From: Sarcocystis neurona
Lineage: Eukaryota; Apicomplexa; Conoidasida; Eucoccidiorida; Sarcocystidae
Length of the DNA: 64,000 nucleotides
Direction of reading: 5' to 3'
Assembly: GCA_000727475.1 (NCBI GenBank)
Contig: KL647303.1
Span: 2,403,366 to 2,467,365, forward strand
Each line of letters starts with the position of its first letter. The stretch's first letter is position 1. The notes beneath the pieces are model-generated. The model saw only the letters and a list, made by a program, of their open reading frames with translations. It searched no databases and was not told the DNA's origin. The position numbers and the translations under genes were made by a program. This document shows positions 38,801 through 51,500 of this stretch, piece by piece.

Positions 38801-39086
38801 GATGCTGCGGCATCCGCTGCTCGTAATGCTGCCTGTATCGACGCTGGTGCTGCCCGTGAAGTTGCTGCTGCTGACCTTGCTGATGTTGCTGCTGTTCCTG
38901 CTGCTGCTGGGGCTGCTGCTTTTGTTGCTGTGCTGCCCCTTGTGGCACTTCAGAACTTTGTTGACGGCCATCCATACTGAATTTCTCGGCGCAAAAGCAT
39001 GTGTTCCAGGGGTGCACGCGGGACGTTCCCGTCAACGTGGTGAACAAATTTTCACGTTTGAGCCCAACAGGCGCGCCCGCGTCCAT
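23846..39086 (-). CDS. Giant DYRK/YAK1-type protein kinase
   Basis: A Ser/Thr kinase with dual-specificity autophosphorylation features. Exons: 39086-32307, 30898-29310, 28862-26321 and 25729-23846. All introns are GT/AG (GAG|GTACGC, CAG|GTAAGA, GAC|GTAAGT) and phases 0, 2 and 0 match, giving 4264 codons. Residues 1-1600 are Gln/Ser-rich. The catalytic domain comprises the Gly loop GRGTFG (1634), Lys1661, HCDLKPEN (catalytic Asp1848), DFS in place of DFG (Asp2214), a Tyr-Leu-Tyr activation motif (2248-2250), and SRFYGAPE closing exon 1. DVWAVG (from 2272) starts exon 2, and an RLKTPRE motif typical of YAK1/DYRK lies near its end. FLDFLD|GMLQVDPFKRF bridges exons 3 and 4 (3638 onward). Insertions separate these blocks, so a domain normally near 330 residues spans about 2,000. 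The C-terminus is Gln/Glu-rich. It is most like YAK1; all key catalytic residues are present. Confidence 0.9.
25730..26320 (-). other. Kinase intron 3
   Basis: Donor GAC|GTAAGT after FLDFLD and acceptor CTGCAG before GMLQVDP, both phase 0. The join restores the FLDFLxGML segment of kinase subdomain XI. Confidence 0.85.
28863..29309 (-). other. Kinase intron 2
   Basis: Donor CAG|GTAAGA and acceptor CTGCACAG, phase 2 on both sides (a Ser codon is split). It contains a TA microsatellite at about 28913-28959. Confidence 0.8.
30899..32306 (-). other. Kinase intron 1
   Basis: Donor GAG|GTACGC splits the APE motif from the following Val-Met-Leu-Gly, and the acceptor is TACGTAG. A stronger-looking GTGAGT donor lies 30 bases further on. 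Its use would insert ten residues between APE and VMLG, so the upstream donor fits the family better. The 1.4-kb intron has no ORF of interest. Confidence 0.8.
35788..36000 (-). repeat. Ala/Ser-coding triplet tract in kinase exon 1
   Basis: Degenerate GCA/GCT/TCA triplets encode an Ala-rich tract in the kinase N-terminal region. It is one of several such homopolymer tracts in exon 1. Confidence 0.7.
37720..37870 (-). repeat. Poly-Gln coding CAG tract in kinase exon 1
   Basis: CAG/CAA/CAT triplets on the minus strand encode Gln runs broken by His, Lys and Val. A similar tract at about 38870-38960 encodes Gln runs near the N-terminus. Confidence 0.85.
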
Positions 39087-42000
39087 GCGGGTCCCTGGGC
39101 TCTCTTAACAGCCCGACTTCCCGCAGATGTACCTTTGCATGTGTCGCCCACTACACATCTACACGCGTACCCTCAGACAGGACAAAGCGCACGTATATGC
39201 AGGAAGGTTCACGCACACTAACGACCTCCTTGTATCGAAGCGAGAACTTCCGTAGGATCAAAATACAACATGCGCGAACAACAGAGGGCTTCCATCTTTG
39301 CGGCCTCAGCGTACAACGTGGTGTGCGACAACAGCCTCTGCTCTAACTGTGCATGCAGATGTAAAGACACTTTTATGAGGTTGCACGCGGTACTTATGGC
39401 GCGACTCCAACAATCTCAGGAACCGCAGATAAATACTCTTTCTTACGACCTATACGCTTGTCTATCCCATTGAGAGTCTTCTGCGAGATGGAGGACTGCT
39501 AGAACGTCTCAAGCATCCGTCTGCGTAAGCATGTACACACGGTTACACGGGTACAGGAGGTACCACACCGTCAGACATTTCACCATGAACGAATTTATGA
39601 ACAACCACGTCATATTCATGTCCGTGTAGATCCTCGCCATTCAGCTGTTCACATTTCCCTGTAGTGGAGTTGAACGGAAGGCATATCTAGGTCCATGCCT
39701 TTCACATATTTTTATGGATTTCTGGTAACACGTCCGCTCTGCCCGAGGGTTGCCCCGTTGCGGACGGCATCGGCATCACTCTGTCTACATAACTCAACGC
39801 ATTATCCGTGCAGGAGGGACTGGTGTGACTTCACGCGTCAGTGAAGACCCTGGAACTTCACTGTGTACGCACACACAGGTACTGGCGTGCTTGTTGTTGA
39901 GAAGCCCGGACAAAATCCAACCACACTTGAAGCAGTATAAACCACCACAAAGATGTGTGAAAACGTACAACGGGAGGTCGCAAGGGGCGGTGCTTTACAA
40001 GAAGAAATAAACATCACGAACATACCAGGAAACCTTCACACATGAAAACACGTGACGTGGGTAGGGCAGCCTCCACTTTTGCTGGAAATCGTCTATAATG
40101 TTCAGACAGCACTCCCTATTGAAAAGAAGTTTGGAATCAGGAGCAGCCCTCCTGTTCAGATTATTCAACAGGATCGGTTAGATTTCAATAATTTACAGTG
40201 CAGCAAGTCGCAGACACCCTCTCAGCGATTGCGGTTGAGGGTCACACGGCCACATCGATGCCCATGACCATATACACGTGCACATGTGTGTCTCCTAAGG
40301 TAGCTGTATGATTATTCGTAGAGACTGTATATCCCTCTCAGGCACGTTCTACGATACGCAGAGTCTGCACCACCGGGAACTCCACACAAAGTGAACTTGT
40401 TTTCCTGCCATGGACATATCAAGGCAGTAAGGCCGCACGGACGTGTGGGTAGCACGATTGTTCTGGTTCAAGGAAATGTACGTGTAGGTAATCTCAAAAG
40501 CATCTGCACATATTTGTGTGAGGATACAAGCAAAAGCTCTGGAAGACGGTAGAGAAGGAACTTGCCGCTACCTAAAGAGCGCAGACCTCCCCAGCGCTGA
40601 AGGGGTACATGCCAGTATGACTTTCGACTGCAAAACGCCCATATCACTTAAAGCGCTCCCCACGAGAGGAGCTCTGGCAATCACCTGCGTTTCGTCCATA
40701 AATATTTGTATACGAGTACTTCAAAAGCGGTACACGTATCAGTACACCCTGGAGTAGTGATATTTCACTGCAGAGGCTCGCGATTGACTCGCATTGCAGA
40801 ACCTGTTTCAATAATGTGAAAAGTGGTATGATAAAGCAACGCAGGTGCATATGCGGCGTTCCAAGCTGCCCTCGTGGCCCCTTCTTGTCTGGATCGGAGG
40901 CTCTAGCGACGCGTGAAATTTCACCCTACAACAGAAAATCCATGCTCAAGCAAGGCGCTTGGAAGTGTAGGACGGAAGCCTTCTTCCACACCTGAGAAAA
41001 CTTCATTGAGCGCGCATAACCGTGCGCCAATCCACTGTTGCCGGATCAACGTTGCACTAGAATTTGTCGATCGTCGTTGCCTTTGGCCATAGTTTTTGCA
41101 AGCCACTTGGCGTGGAAAGCAGTCCTGCAGATGCAGGTCCCCAAGAACTCCTCCAGGGACAAACGCACCGTGGAAAGACAGCCGCACTACGGAGGCACAG
41201 CCTCCAGCAAGACATGTACAATTATGTCTGGGGGCTAGGCGTATGTCGTTCCATTGCGTATTTAGTTTTTTGATACGTAGTAGCTCAGCCTCCCGTGCGC
41301 TTATCAGTTTCACTGCTGCGCTTCAGCTGTGACGAAACGCAGCGCGTAACCGAAGAGCTCTTTTTAAACGTACCGGTGTCGTGTCATGTAGAGAGATCAT
41401 CTGCCCCTCAAATCGTGAGACGTGCGTCCAGCTTTCTACAGCACCTGCTTCCCGCCCACCAAGGAAGCCGTCGACTTCGCGTCCTCGAACGTCGAATAAG
41501 TATTACCTGAAGTTTGCTTCTTTGTTGCTGCTCGCGTTGTCGCTCTCGCAGCTGAACACAGGAAGTGAGGACGACGCCCGATAGTCTTCCTTATCCATTA
41601 CCGTGCATTCAGAGAGCCTGCACGCCCCTGGATTGCACTGGACGGCCTCCCACGATTCCTTGATGATACCTGTGCATCGCATACGTAGCAAACACTGAAT
41701 TGCTGACAATTTCGTATACTGGATCTCAGAGTGTGTGCACCTGGGTAGAGGAGGGTGCTTTCGATCTGCAGGAGGACGTGGAGGTTTCTGTGACGTCGTA
41801 CAATCAAGAAATTCTGTCTTTGTTGCACGGTTGGCTAGCGTCACGCGGGAAAGCCGGGAATGGCGAGACAGTAAATGACGGCCATTAGCGGGTGGCGTTT
41901 TGAGCCGCAAGCAGATACACATTTACGTCTCTACAGGCATATGTTTTCTTTGCAAGAATCCTGGAGATCACATTTTCGGCCGAAAGAGTGCTGCAAGATT

Positions 42001-45000
42001 ACACACCATGGCAGAGTGGCAACGCAGGAGAGTGGAGCATATCTACGCTTCCAGGTGTACCTCAGATGTTCCACAGACCTACACACCCAGTTGTACGCAC
42101 GGCCGTCCTCCGTCGCATCCATCCATCCAAGCTGCACCACCGGGGTACATGTAACGTAATACATGTATGTTTACGTGTGAAGTGCTAAAGGGATGCATGA
42201 TTCGATTTTCCTCACAGGTCGCACACTTGTTCCAGGTTGTTAAGGACGAATTTATGTTGAATCGCCAGGCTCCCCGCTACCTCAACCTCGTTTCCACGCG
42301 TGTTTGTACTGCTGTCTCTGATGCTGCTGGTACTGCTGCACAGGAGAGATCTTCCCTCGATTATTAGCCCGTTGGTCTTTTGCACTGTCGGTATGCAGTA
42401 GAACCTCAAGAATATTTGTTTACAGCCATCAATATGGGTACGGAGCACTCCACTTCTGCAAGGTGTGAAAACCATCTGTGCGCGTCGCAAGGGGGCCTTT
42501 ACAACAATACGTCTGCCTCGTGGTGCTCTATTTGCCTTTGTTGCTATACGCACAGTCACTATTCGGATGATCTGCACGTTCCACCGTTTCAATGATTGAG
42601 ACGCCCCTGCGGCAAGGAGACGCCCCGACTGACAGCTGTCCCGCCATCGCTCCCGCTGATGAGATCGTTGTTTCCTTGATGCACCCGGTCACGTTCTCCA
42701 GTCTCACTCCAAGCTTCAACTGCACCAGGAGATGCACAGCTTACATTCATGGCTAGTAAGCTCGCACGATTTTTGTTGTCCTGTGGTAGGAAAAGGACCT
42801 CCTACTTGTAGGGAGCTACAAGGAGCAACGGTTGCCTACCTACGCTATCGCGTCTTCATACCGTGAAGCTGCCGTCGCTGTCTCTATTCAAGGGCAGCAA
42901 GAGCGCCTATGCGACGTTCTGCTGTTAAGCGCCCCCCATCCGTACGAATCATTGCTTGCAGACGTTTTTCAATGTTCTGAGGAGGAGTGGCACCGTTGGG
43001 GGAGAGAACTGCCGCCTACGTGAATTATACCACGTCGGATGGGAGAGGACGTATGAACGAAATAGGGCACACCTGCCCAAAACTAGACATTTACAGCAGT
43101 AGTGCCTATTTATTGTGAAATGGTGCATATTTTTGTATATATGTATGTATATATATGTACCTAAATGTGCGGTATTATGTACCCCGTATGTATATGTGTA
43201 CGTGTGAAAACTTGCACAAAATACAAACGTATGTGCAGCAGGTATGTTTAACCGTAGAGGATCGGAGCTTGTGTTTGCGCGTAGCTAGAAAACTGGCCGA
43301 GATGATGGCGAGGGACTGTTTAAACATCTACGATAGATTGAAGTTTAGAGACGAAAACTTAGACGAACACACCTGCGCTACAGATCATACCCCAGAACTG
43401 CAGCCTGCCAATCTAACGTCTTCATTATCTTTCGGCATGCCAGTTCCTGTCGTTGGTTTATGTACACGTATATCCGCGTACAAAATCACGACAAAACTTT
43501 GTGACGCCGATGTCTTCTTGTCCTGACACACTACCGTTAGGGGCTGGTGAGCGACGTCTGTCTGAGACGATCTGTAGATGTAGAAGCTACAGTATGGAGG
43601 TCGTGCACACGGGGGGACAAACCCCTCACAAAACGGAATCCCTCACGAAGCAAAAAGTAGCTGAAGGACCATCACACTTGGTTTGCTCAGTCACCTCAAA
43701 CGCGGAGGCGCTTTACTGCGACAGCGAAAGTAGTGACTAGCTAGTTGTATAGCTGTTTTCGAGGGCATCTTTCGTACGTAGGGCGAGCTGCAGCGGCAAC
43801 TGTGATTGTGACAAATACTGGTTGAAGGACTTACTGGGGGACACGATGTTGCAGGCGTCCGCGTCGCAACGGAGAACGTAAAACAGTTTTTCTCAGTCCC
43901 AGCCTTTGTGTCTTTTGGAGGCTGTACGCGACGCCGACAGCCGTCGTACTCAAGAAAAAGTGGTGTTGTAGCTGCCTGGTAAGCACCGTTGACTAAGAGC
44001 GGTCACCACGGGCAAACTATTGGGACACAGCACTCGCGTACAGTTAGACCTACTTCCTCGTCAGAGCGTGTGCGTGAGTGCGACAACAGGAATACGATGA
44101 CCAACAACTACTAGTCCGTACTCTACTTGTGCGAAGACACTGGTGATTGAACCGAGCGGAAAACAGTCCAGGTGCAGACCGCGTAAGAGCCAAGCCGTCT
44201 CCTTCAACGGTTGACGCGTAAGATCGCACATGATAGCGTAACGGCGGCGTTCAGCTAGTTCGCTAGTTCTACAATGTACGTGGGGTCAAACAACTGCGTG
44301 GCACCAAATAATAGTCTACGTTTCGACGGAACGGCTACGCTTTTGCGAGAGGACGCGCAGTATATGTGTGGGCGCCCCGAGAGAAAACGCTGCAGTTTTC
44401 AAGGGGTGTGCCTGATTCGTCTTCAAAGGGAGGCACCCAATACGCGGAAGAAGGAAGTTGATCAATGAGCGTGGCCTTTTTTGACGAACAGCGTATATGA
44501 AGAGAAGGACAGCTACTCCGTCTGCAGCGTGCGAGACGACCACACCAGCCGATAAGAGGAACAGAGACGATACATCAGACCCTGGTGTGAAGCAGCGCCT
44601 TTTTCCCAGAATACTAGAAAAGAGAGGGTCAAAAAGTGGTTCAGACTAGAGAAGAAGCAGCTGCCACTTGAAGCTTGCGTGCTCGAGAACCCCTGCCACT
44701 TGCTTGATGTCACGGTACCGGAAGTACTCGGCTTTAAAGTCGTGGTTTCGAGGTTAAGGACTTAACAGATGATCAGCGACCTTGAAGAAGGGACATATAT
44801 ATATATATATATATGTACGGCTGTAGGTATGTCACTTCGTATGAGCATATCATCTACGTACCGAGGTAAGTACTTGAGCTAAACGTGGAAGGGACAGCAG
44901 TACCGAAAATTTGGTAGGTGTCTCCGCCTGCATAATTTTAAAGCCGTTTTCTGCATTCTGTTCGTAGTCCCAGTTGTCTCCTCGTGAAAAATTCTTGCCG

Positions 45001-46542
45001 AACTACCTGCAGTTCGATGGATAAGGATGTACCTCTGTCAAGAGGTATACGTCCGTGTAGGCACCAATATTTCTCGCTCTTCTGCACATGTGTACAGCTG
45101 ACATACAGTTGATGCTTGGGCCTGAGCGCCGCGCAAATACGCAACCAAGTACGGATATACTGCCCCTACATATTTTGGTGCTGCGTTGTATATCCTGACA
45201 TGTCCAACAGGTGGTCCCAGACGGATACGAAACAGAGGACAAAAACGCACACGTGATATTGTCGTATGTCACTATGGCATGTGTGGTTTGCTCTGCGAAC
45301 TGACCGACTAATGCACCAGATACACCTCTGACGCGATCTCCACGCATCCGTTTACATCGCTGTTTATCCGTCTCTCTGTATGCATATATATATATATATA
45401 TCTGTCTATCTGTCTGCCTCTGTGTGTATATATCACTCCACGTATTTAGCGGAGTACCTCTCCTCCGGTCAGTCGCCCTGCTCTCCCACCTCCCTGTCGA
45501 ACTTGTCGCCTCTGTGTCTATTTGTGTGTACACGTATAGACTACTGGTGTACCTTCACTTATATGTGTACCCCTGCCGAGCGAGATCTTCCCCGGCAGAT
45601 CCTCTTCTCCTGATTGGTTCGTAGCTGAACTTCCCAGTCCACACCTGTCACTCTACATTTACCAGGGGTTTTCCGTGTGCGCGCCGGAGGCACACGCTGG
45701 CAGGGTGGGGCCACTGCCGCCAGCGTAATCGGAGTAGTTTGCAATGTGTCCAGCGCTACGTTTCGTGGAGATGTAGATAGACCGTACGAGTACATATATA
45801 TATATGTATATATCTACATAGGTCCACCCATCGGAAGCGCACGTCCTCGCTTCGGTGTTTGTAGACACTGCGCCTATAGCAACAGTCGGAAGCTTCCTTG
45901 GAAGGTGTTGTGTCTGCCACTGCTTAACTCTGCACCTGACCACCTTCCACAGGCACGTACAATCGCGACGCGCAGAAGTCCTGACGCTATCGTGGCTTCC
46001 CATTTCTCTGTCCAGGCGTGTATGCGGACACGACACGCGCTGTCGTGTACCTCAAGGTGAATGCGGCGTTCCACGTTTTGCAGGTAAAATCTTTTCTTCT
46101 TCGCAACGGAGAATGTTCACCACATGCTCTTCGACGCAACATCATGTAGACATACGTCTCTGCGCTGCTACGGGTGCCGGCCCTCCAGCTAGGCAGCGCC
46201 AGATAACAGCTGTCTCTTCGCTGTTGGTCTTCCAAAGAGAAAAAACGTGGTGTTGTTACACTGAATCGACAGAACAGGAATTCTGGACGGAAAACAATGC
46301 ATGATTTTCTAACGAGGAGGCTTCATTCCCACGCAGAGTCCCTCTTGTTTCGCCCAGTGTTCTGGATTAGCAGAAAACCCAGTCAGTCACAATCGATACG
46401 AAGATGTTGATCTCGTAAATAGACACTGATTACTATGTATGCCAAGATTTGCTCTGTGTCTGACTAGATTGATGATGATGCATGAGGAGCGACTCGGCAA
46501 CCGTGCGAAAACGTTATTAATTTACACCCTAGCACTTCGAGT
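39087..46542. other. Gene-poor stretch upstream of the kinase
   Basis: The kinase promoter should lie just above 39086, but no element was recognised. Open frames up to about 140 codons occur on both strands (for example 42832-43023 and 41503-41922). None shows a known motif or a convincing splice partner. Microsatellites are sparse (about 43137-43158 and 44795-44813). Confidence 0.45.
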
Positions 46543-46676
46543 GGGTCCAGGAGTAATGAATCTCTATCGAGAAATAGATTTAATCTGCAGTGAGTAACCT
46601 GCAGACTCTGGGTCCAGGAGTAATGAATCTCTATCGAGAAATAGATTTAATCTGCAGTGAGTAACCTGCAGACTCT
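46543..46676. repeat. Perfect 67-bp tandem duplication
   Basis: Copy 1 is 46543-46609 and copy 2 is 46610-46676; they are identical by eye. Each copy contains a CTGCAG pair separated by eight bases (a small hairpin) and stop codons in all frames I checked, so it is not coding. Confidence 0.9.
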
Positions 46677-48581
46677 GGAATTGTTGCCAATAGTACGGTA
46701 ACCTGTTACCAGGCAAGTCTTTGATGCGGTAGTGTATACATCGTTAATCCAGCCATACGTGTGTATGCACAGGTACACGTACTTTCACACAGATGTGTGT
46801 CCGTGGGTGCCCGGCGCAGCCGTGCTGAGAAGCAGGTACGTACGCTGTTCGAAGTGTTGGAGGAGTGGTTCGGTGGAAACTACAGGAAACCTACGTGGGC
46901 GTGCACACGCAGGTACACGTGTTCCACAACCACTGCATACGCGCACGTCGGTCGTTTCTGATCTGTATGACTGCGGCTGATACGTCTCAAACAAGCAGGC
47001 AGTACGTGCCGACTACACTCGAGAGCCTGCGTAGCTCTGTGTACGCACGCAAGCTGTCCAAGCGCATCCGCTGATACACAAATACACGGGGACCTGACAC
47101 CATGCACACCTTAGTACGTACGGTGTGAAAGCTGCCGTACCACCGGTAATGGATGCACAAAAAAAAAAGCTCACGAAGATACTGTGACCATGGGTGCGGT
47201 GCGTTGAACATTAATACGTCTACACCCGGAATGCGTCTATGGTCGATCAGTGAAGCAGTGAACACGCAAAAACGCACAGGTTTACGAAAGATAGCGGACT
47301 TCAAGAGATCTGTCCGCACACACGTAGTGCTATCAGCAGTAAAACTGTGGGCATAACATGCATACACACAAAGGTATAATGTTACACCTGGACCCAATTC
47401 TTGACCGCGCAAGTTAACGTGCGCGTGCAACAACTGTTCTAGATATTGCCGACGACTGGACAGGTTTTACTCTGCGCTGGGAGTTCAAATTCACGAGTGA
47501 AACATGAGTACACAGCCAGTAGGCTGGAAGCACGCGCGCATGTGGCGCAGCACCTGCGGTGCTTCCGTCGGTCCACTGCACGGACACATCCGTGACCCTG
47601 CTGGGGGAATCGGCACGCGGGCGCACGCGCATAGCTTGCTAAAGGTGAACGGTGAATTTATGAAGGAAACAGAACAAGAACTGTCTCCGGAAAAAATATG
47701 CAAAGAACAATACAGACATATATATACACTACATATGTACGTTTATGGACGCGCGGACGTCGGCAAAATCTTCGTATTGCGTGTATATATATATACCGTG
47801 TGTATATGGAGGCGTAGACGTCGGGGGATCCTCGTATTACGTTTGTGCACGTGCCCGTGTATGTATCCTTTACAAACACGTGGGCACATGCGGAAAAGGA
47901 TCGAACGCATACTTCCGGAAGTACATATTATTCTACCTGTTATCAACAGCTGAGAAAGGAGTGAGACGGGGAATTCAAAGATCCCACAAATAGACGAAGT
48001 GGCTATTCACTCAATACATGACGTCAAAGCGACCTACGTATCGCAAACACGCGTAGGCGCTTCACAGGCGCGTTTACATCATACACACTCACTGAATGTG
48101 TTTACCTATACATAAACCTTTACGTATCTTGAACAAATACCGTGCGACACGCACACATACACGGATGTAATCGCAACGGCCTTCGTCACCCCCCAACTCG
48201 TCTGCACTACCTGCACGACAGCCCCGCCCGCATACTCACCTTCACGTGTAATACGGCGGGCCAAAGTCAATTCCATATATGTCTGTACACACTATACGTT
48301 TACGTCCGTTTGTACAGGCATACACATATACGACTCACAACGGGCTGTTTTACTATGTTGACTAGCTTTCTGCGGATAGTACTCCAAACCGCCACGATCC
48401 TCAGCCTACTCCGACGGACGCGGCCTGCTCACCGTCCGCTTACAGATTTTCACAAACACTAACAAACGCAATCCACACCTGTATATACACCTCTCTTTTC
48501 CACATACCTATATCCACGTATACTACTGAGATATATGTGGATAAACACGTGCATGCATGTACATGCGCGGACAAAGGCAAC
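46677..48581. other. Gene-poor stretch below the DHHC gene
   Basis: Short TA/CG-alternating tracts only. No gene was recognised. It should contain the 3' untranslated region of the palmitoyltransferase gene just below 48582. Confidence 0.45.
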
Positions 48582-51500
48582 TTAATGGCGTATTTGGCGT
48601 GCTGCTGCGGCTTCTCTGTCTTTTGCATCCGCGACGACTTGCTCTGGCGTCTGCAGCTGCAGCAGCGGGTTAGGGACAAAAGTGATGCCATCACCGGGCC
48701 TATTATCTGCAGAGCACACACGCAGATTTCTTCTTCGCTCTGAGTAAGAGCTTCTGTGAAGAGGTGCATCCGTGTAGATCACACATATCAATATCCGTCT
48801 TGACAGCACAGCGCACCCCCAAACCTGATGACCGTGCTACCACACTGGACTCACACTGATGCGTCAGAACATAGGACAAGGTATGTCAGAGCGTATTCCG
48901 TCGACATGAGTTGGAGAGAGGTACACGTGTGTGTTCTTTTCTACATAAGACGGGCCCAGAGGAGGCTTTCCAAGAGAGGTCGTCTACGAAATCTCACTAA
49001 CACAACATTGCTATCTACACACACAGGCATACGCAGCCATCTAGGCGTGGCAGCGACGAGCAACTGCACGGTCACGTGCATACATAGGTGTACACGCTTC
49101 TCAGGGATACAGCGAAGTACACAGGTTTACTGCTCAATCCACGTTCGCAACACACACAGCTTTTTTAGCCGCACGACCAACACCGATCTTCTCTCTGAAA
49201 AGCCTGTTATCCTCTTCCCTTCCCCTTGAGCTTTCTCCTTATCCAACATTGTACCAACACGCGTGGCCGTGCGTACCTCTCTGCAGCGCGCACACCGATC
49301 GCTTGTGTGTACCGACCGCCCTTACCTTGTAATATTTTTACACCCATTCGTTCGTGCGTCGATACATACACATGCCTGTATAGTGGACAGAAATGTACAC
49401 GTTAGTCTGCGTGTGCCTCCACGTTTCTATGTGGCCGTGTTACCTTCGATCGAGCTCTCCGCATCTATCCGCGGTCTCGGCATCCTGTAGCGCTACATGC
49501 AAGGAGAACTCGCCAGCAAGAACAAACGACCTGTGCACGACATCGTGTCAACTACATGCTGCAGCACCGCCTTTCTTTGAGACTTACCGATGGGCAGCAG
49601 CCACAGCAGCGGGTTGTACCCGAAGGCTTCGTTAAAGTTGATCCAGCAACCACGATCCCACACGGACTGCACGCAAAAGAACACAAGACACTACGAGCCT
49701 GTCGTTGCCGCTGGTTCCGCTCACTAAAGAAACTTCACGCCGCATGTCCAATTGACACTTGTCCTCAACACAGCAACCTTATGTATTCCTGGCTGTACAC
49801 CTGGTAGTGCTACCTGCCCGTACGAACCTACAATATAGGTGTGTTTGGTGCACCGGTACACATTTACGTGTATACGCATACATTTGTTGTAGCAAGCACC
49901 TGCATGTACCTGCATGTGTCTACGCAAGTATACGCAAGACAAGGGCACGTCCTTACGTGTATACTTTAAGGATATATGCGGATGTAGAAGTACAATTCAT
50001 ATGCCTCTGTGTATTACGTGGACTTACCCACAGTGTGCTCCGTGCAGGTACAGACTTTGAAGGTGTCCCTTTGAATTCGGGTCTACTCGCTGCTAGCAGT
50101 GATGCGCACAGGGAGTTTCTTATTCCGCCGATACAAGAAACGCCGTGTCCGTGCCGTGTCACGTACCCTCTCCCACACATACGCATACATGTGCAGACGA
50201 AAAGAGTCGTACGTACGGGCATACACACAGAGGGCAAGAAGCAGATCTTTCTCTGGCTGAGGGGACGCACCCTCTTGCACGCAAAACTTTGTAGACAGAA
50301 GCTTTCCCGCGTCACCCCGAGCGCAGGAGCGCCTGCAGTTTTCAAATGGGACGTGTAGACGGGATTCAGGCGCGTGTACGCAGCCGTCCGTAAGTTCACA
50401 CATACAGGTTCACACTTATCTCCCACCGCACGGGTATCTCTAAACGCAGTAAGACGTACAATGTAAATGCTCTCTCCACTTCGCCACTGTGAATCAAAGC
50501 CGCGTTTGTGGTAGCTTTGCTCCGAGATCGCAGCACCATTTACGTATACATTTCTCCACGCATGTAATCGTGCTTGCACGTACGTATTCACATACACCTA
50601 TATGTGTGCGACGGGACTTTGGCGAGTGCGTGCGCGTACGTGCACGGGCTAAGAGGTGCAGCTCATGCATGGAGGCGCACCGTGCTAATACGAGTGTCTG
50701 CGCCTCTCCACTTGTAGCGCTTCTCGCAGAACTCGATAGTTGTCATGCCGCTGAAGATGAGGTACAGGTGAAAGAGAAGAAATCCAGTCACCACCAAGGC
50801 CACGAAGAAATCGAGTGTCTCCCCAAACAGCAGCAGGAACAGGTGTTCAAAAGAAGCCTGCAAAGCAGGGACAGACACAGTCGAAACACCTACGTGAGTG
50901 CGCGCATATCAAATACACGGGTATACATGTAAAAATAGAGACACACTCGTACACACAATACATAGACGTGCACCCACTGCGTCAGGCGGATGCACACAGA
51001 CGTCTGTTAGACGCTTATGGAATGACACGAGCAGCAACGGGTGCTCCACTGCAGCGTGCGATGCGGTGCACCGCGTGCAAAACACCGGGAAAGACCAGCG
51101 TGCAGTTGCCGGTACGAATACGACGAAATTAGAGTTTTACCCAAATGTGAAGAGGTCGTCTCCTATACGTAGAGCACCATAAAATACACGCATACGCAGC
51201 CAGATAACAGTGTAGGAGACAACGGACCGTTCGTATCATATAGCGTGCCCCGCTGCTGTAAGGATCCCCAGCCACGCACTCGTCACATCTGCGAAGCCGC
51301 GGTTGCAACTCTAACTTGAGATCTACTAGACGTACGTGATTCCGACAGACACGCGTACGCCGCCGTACGCAGAGGTTCAGCTATGTCACACACATACAAA
51401 CTTACACTGCTGTGGAGATACGTTCTTGGCTCTCCCAACACTACATGTACACACAAGTGTGCCTTACCCTGGGCAGAAAATGTCTGTGTATGCACAGGTA

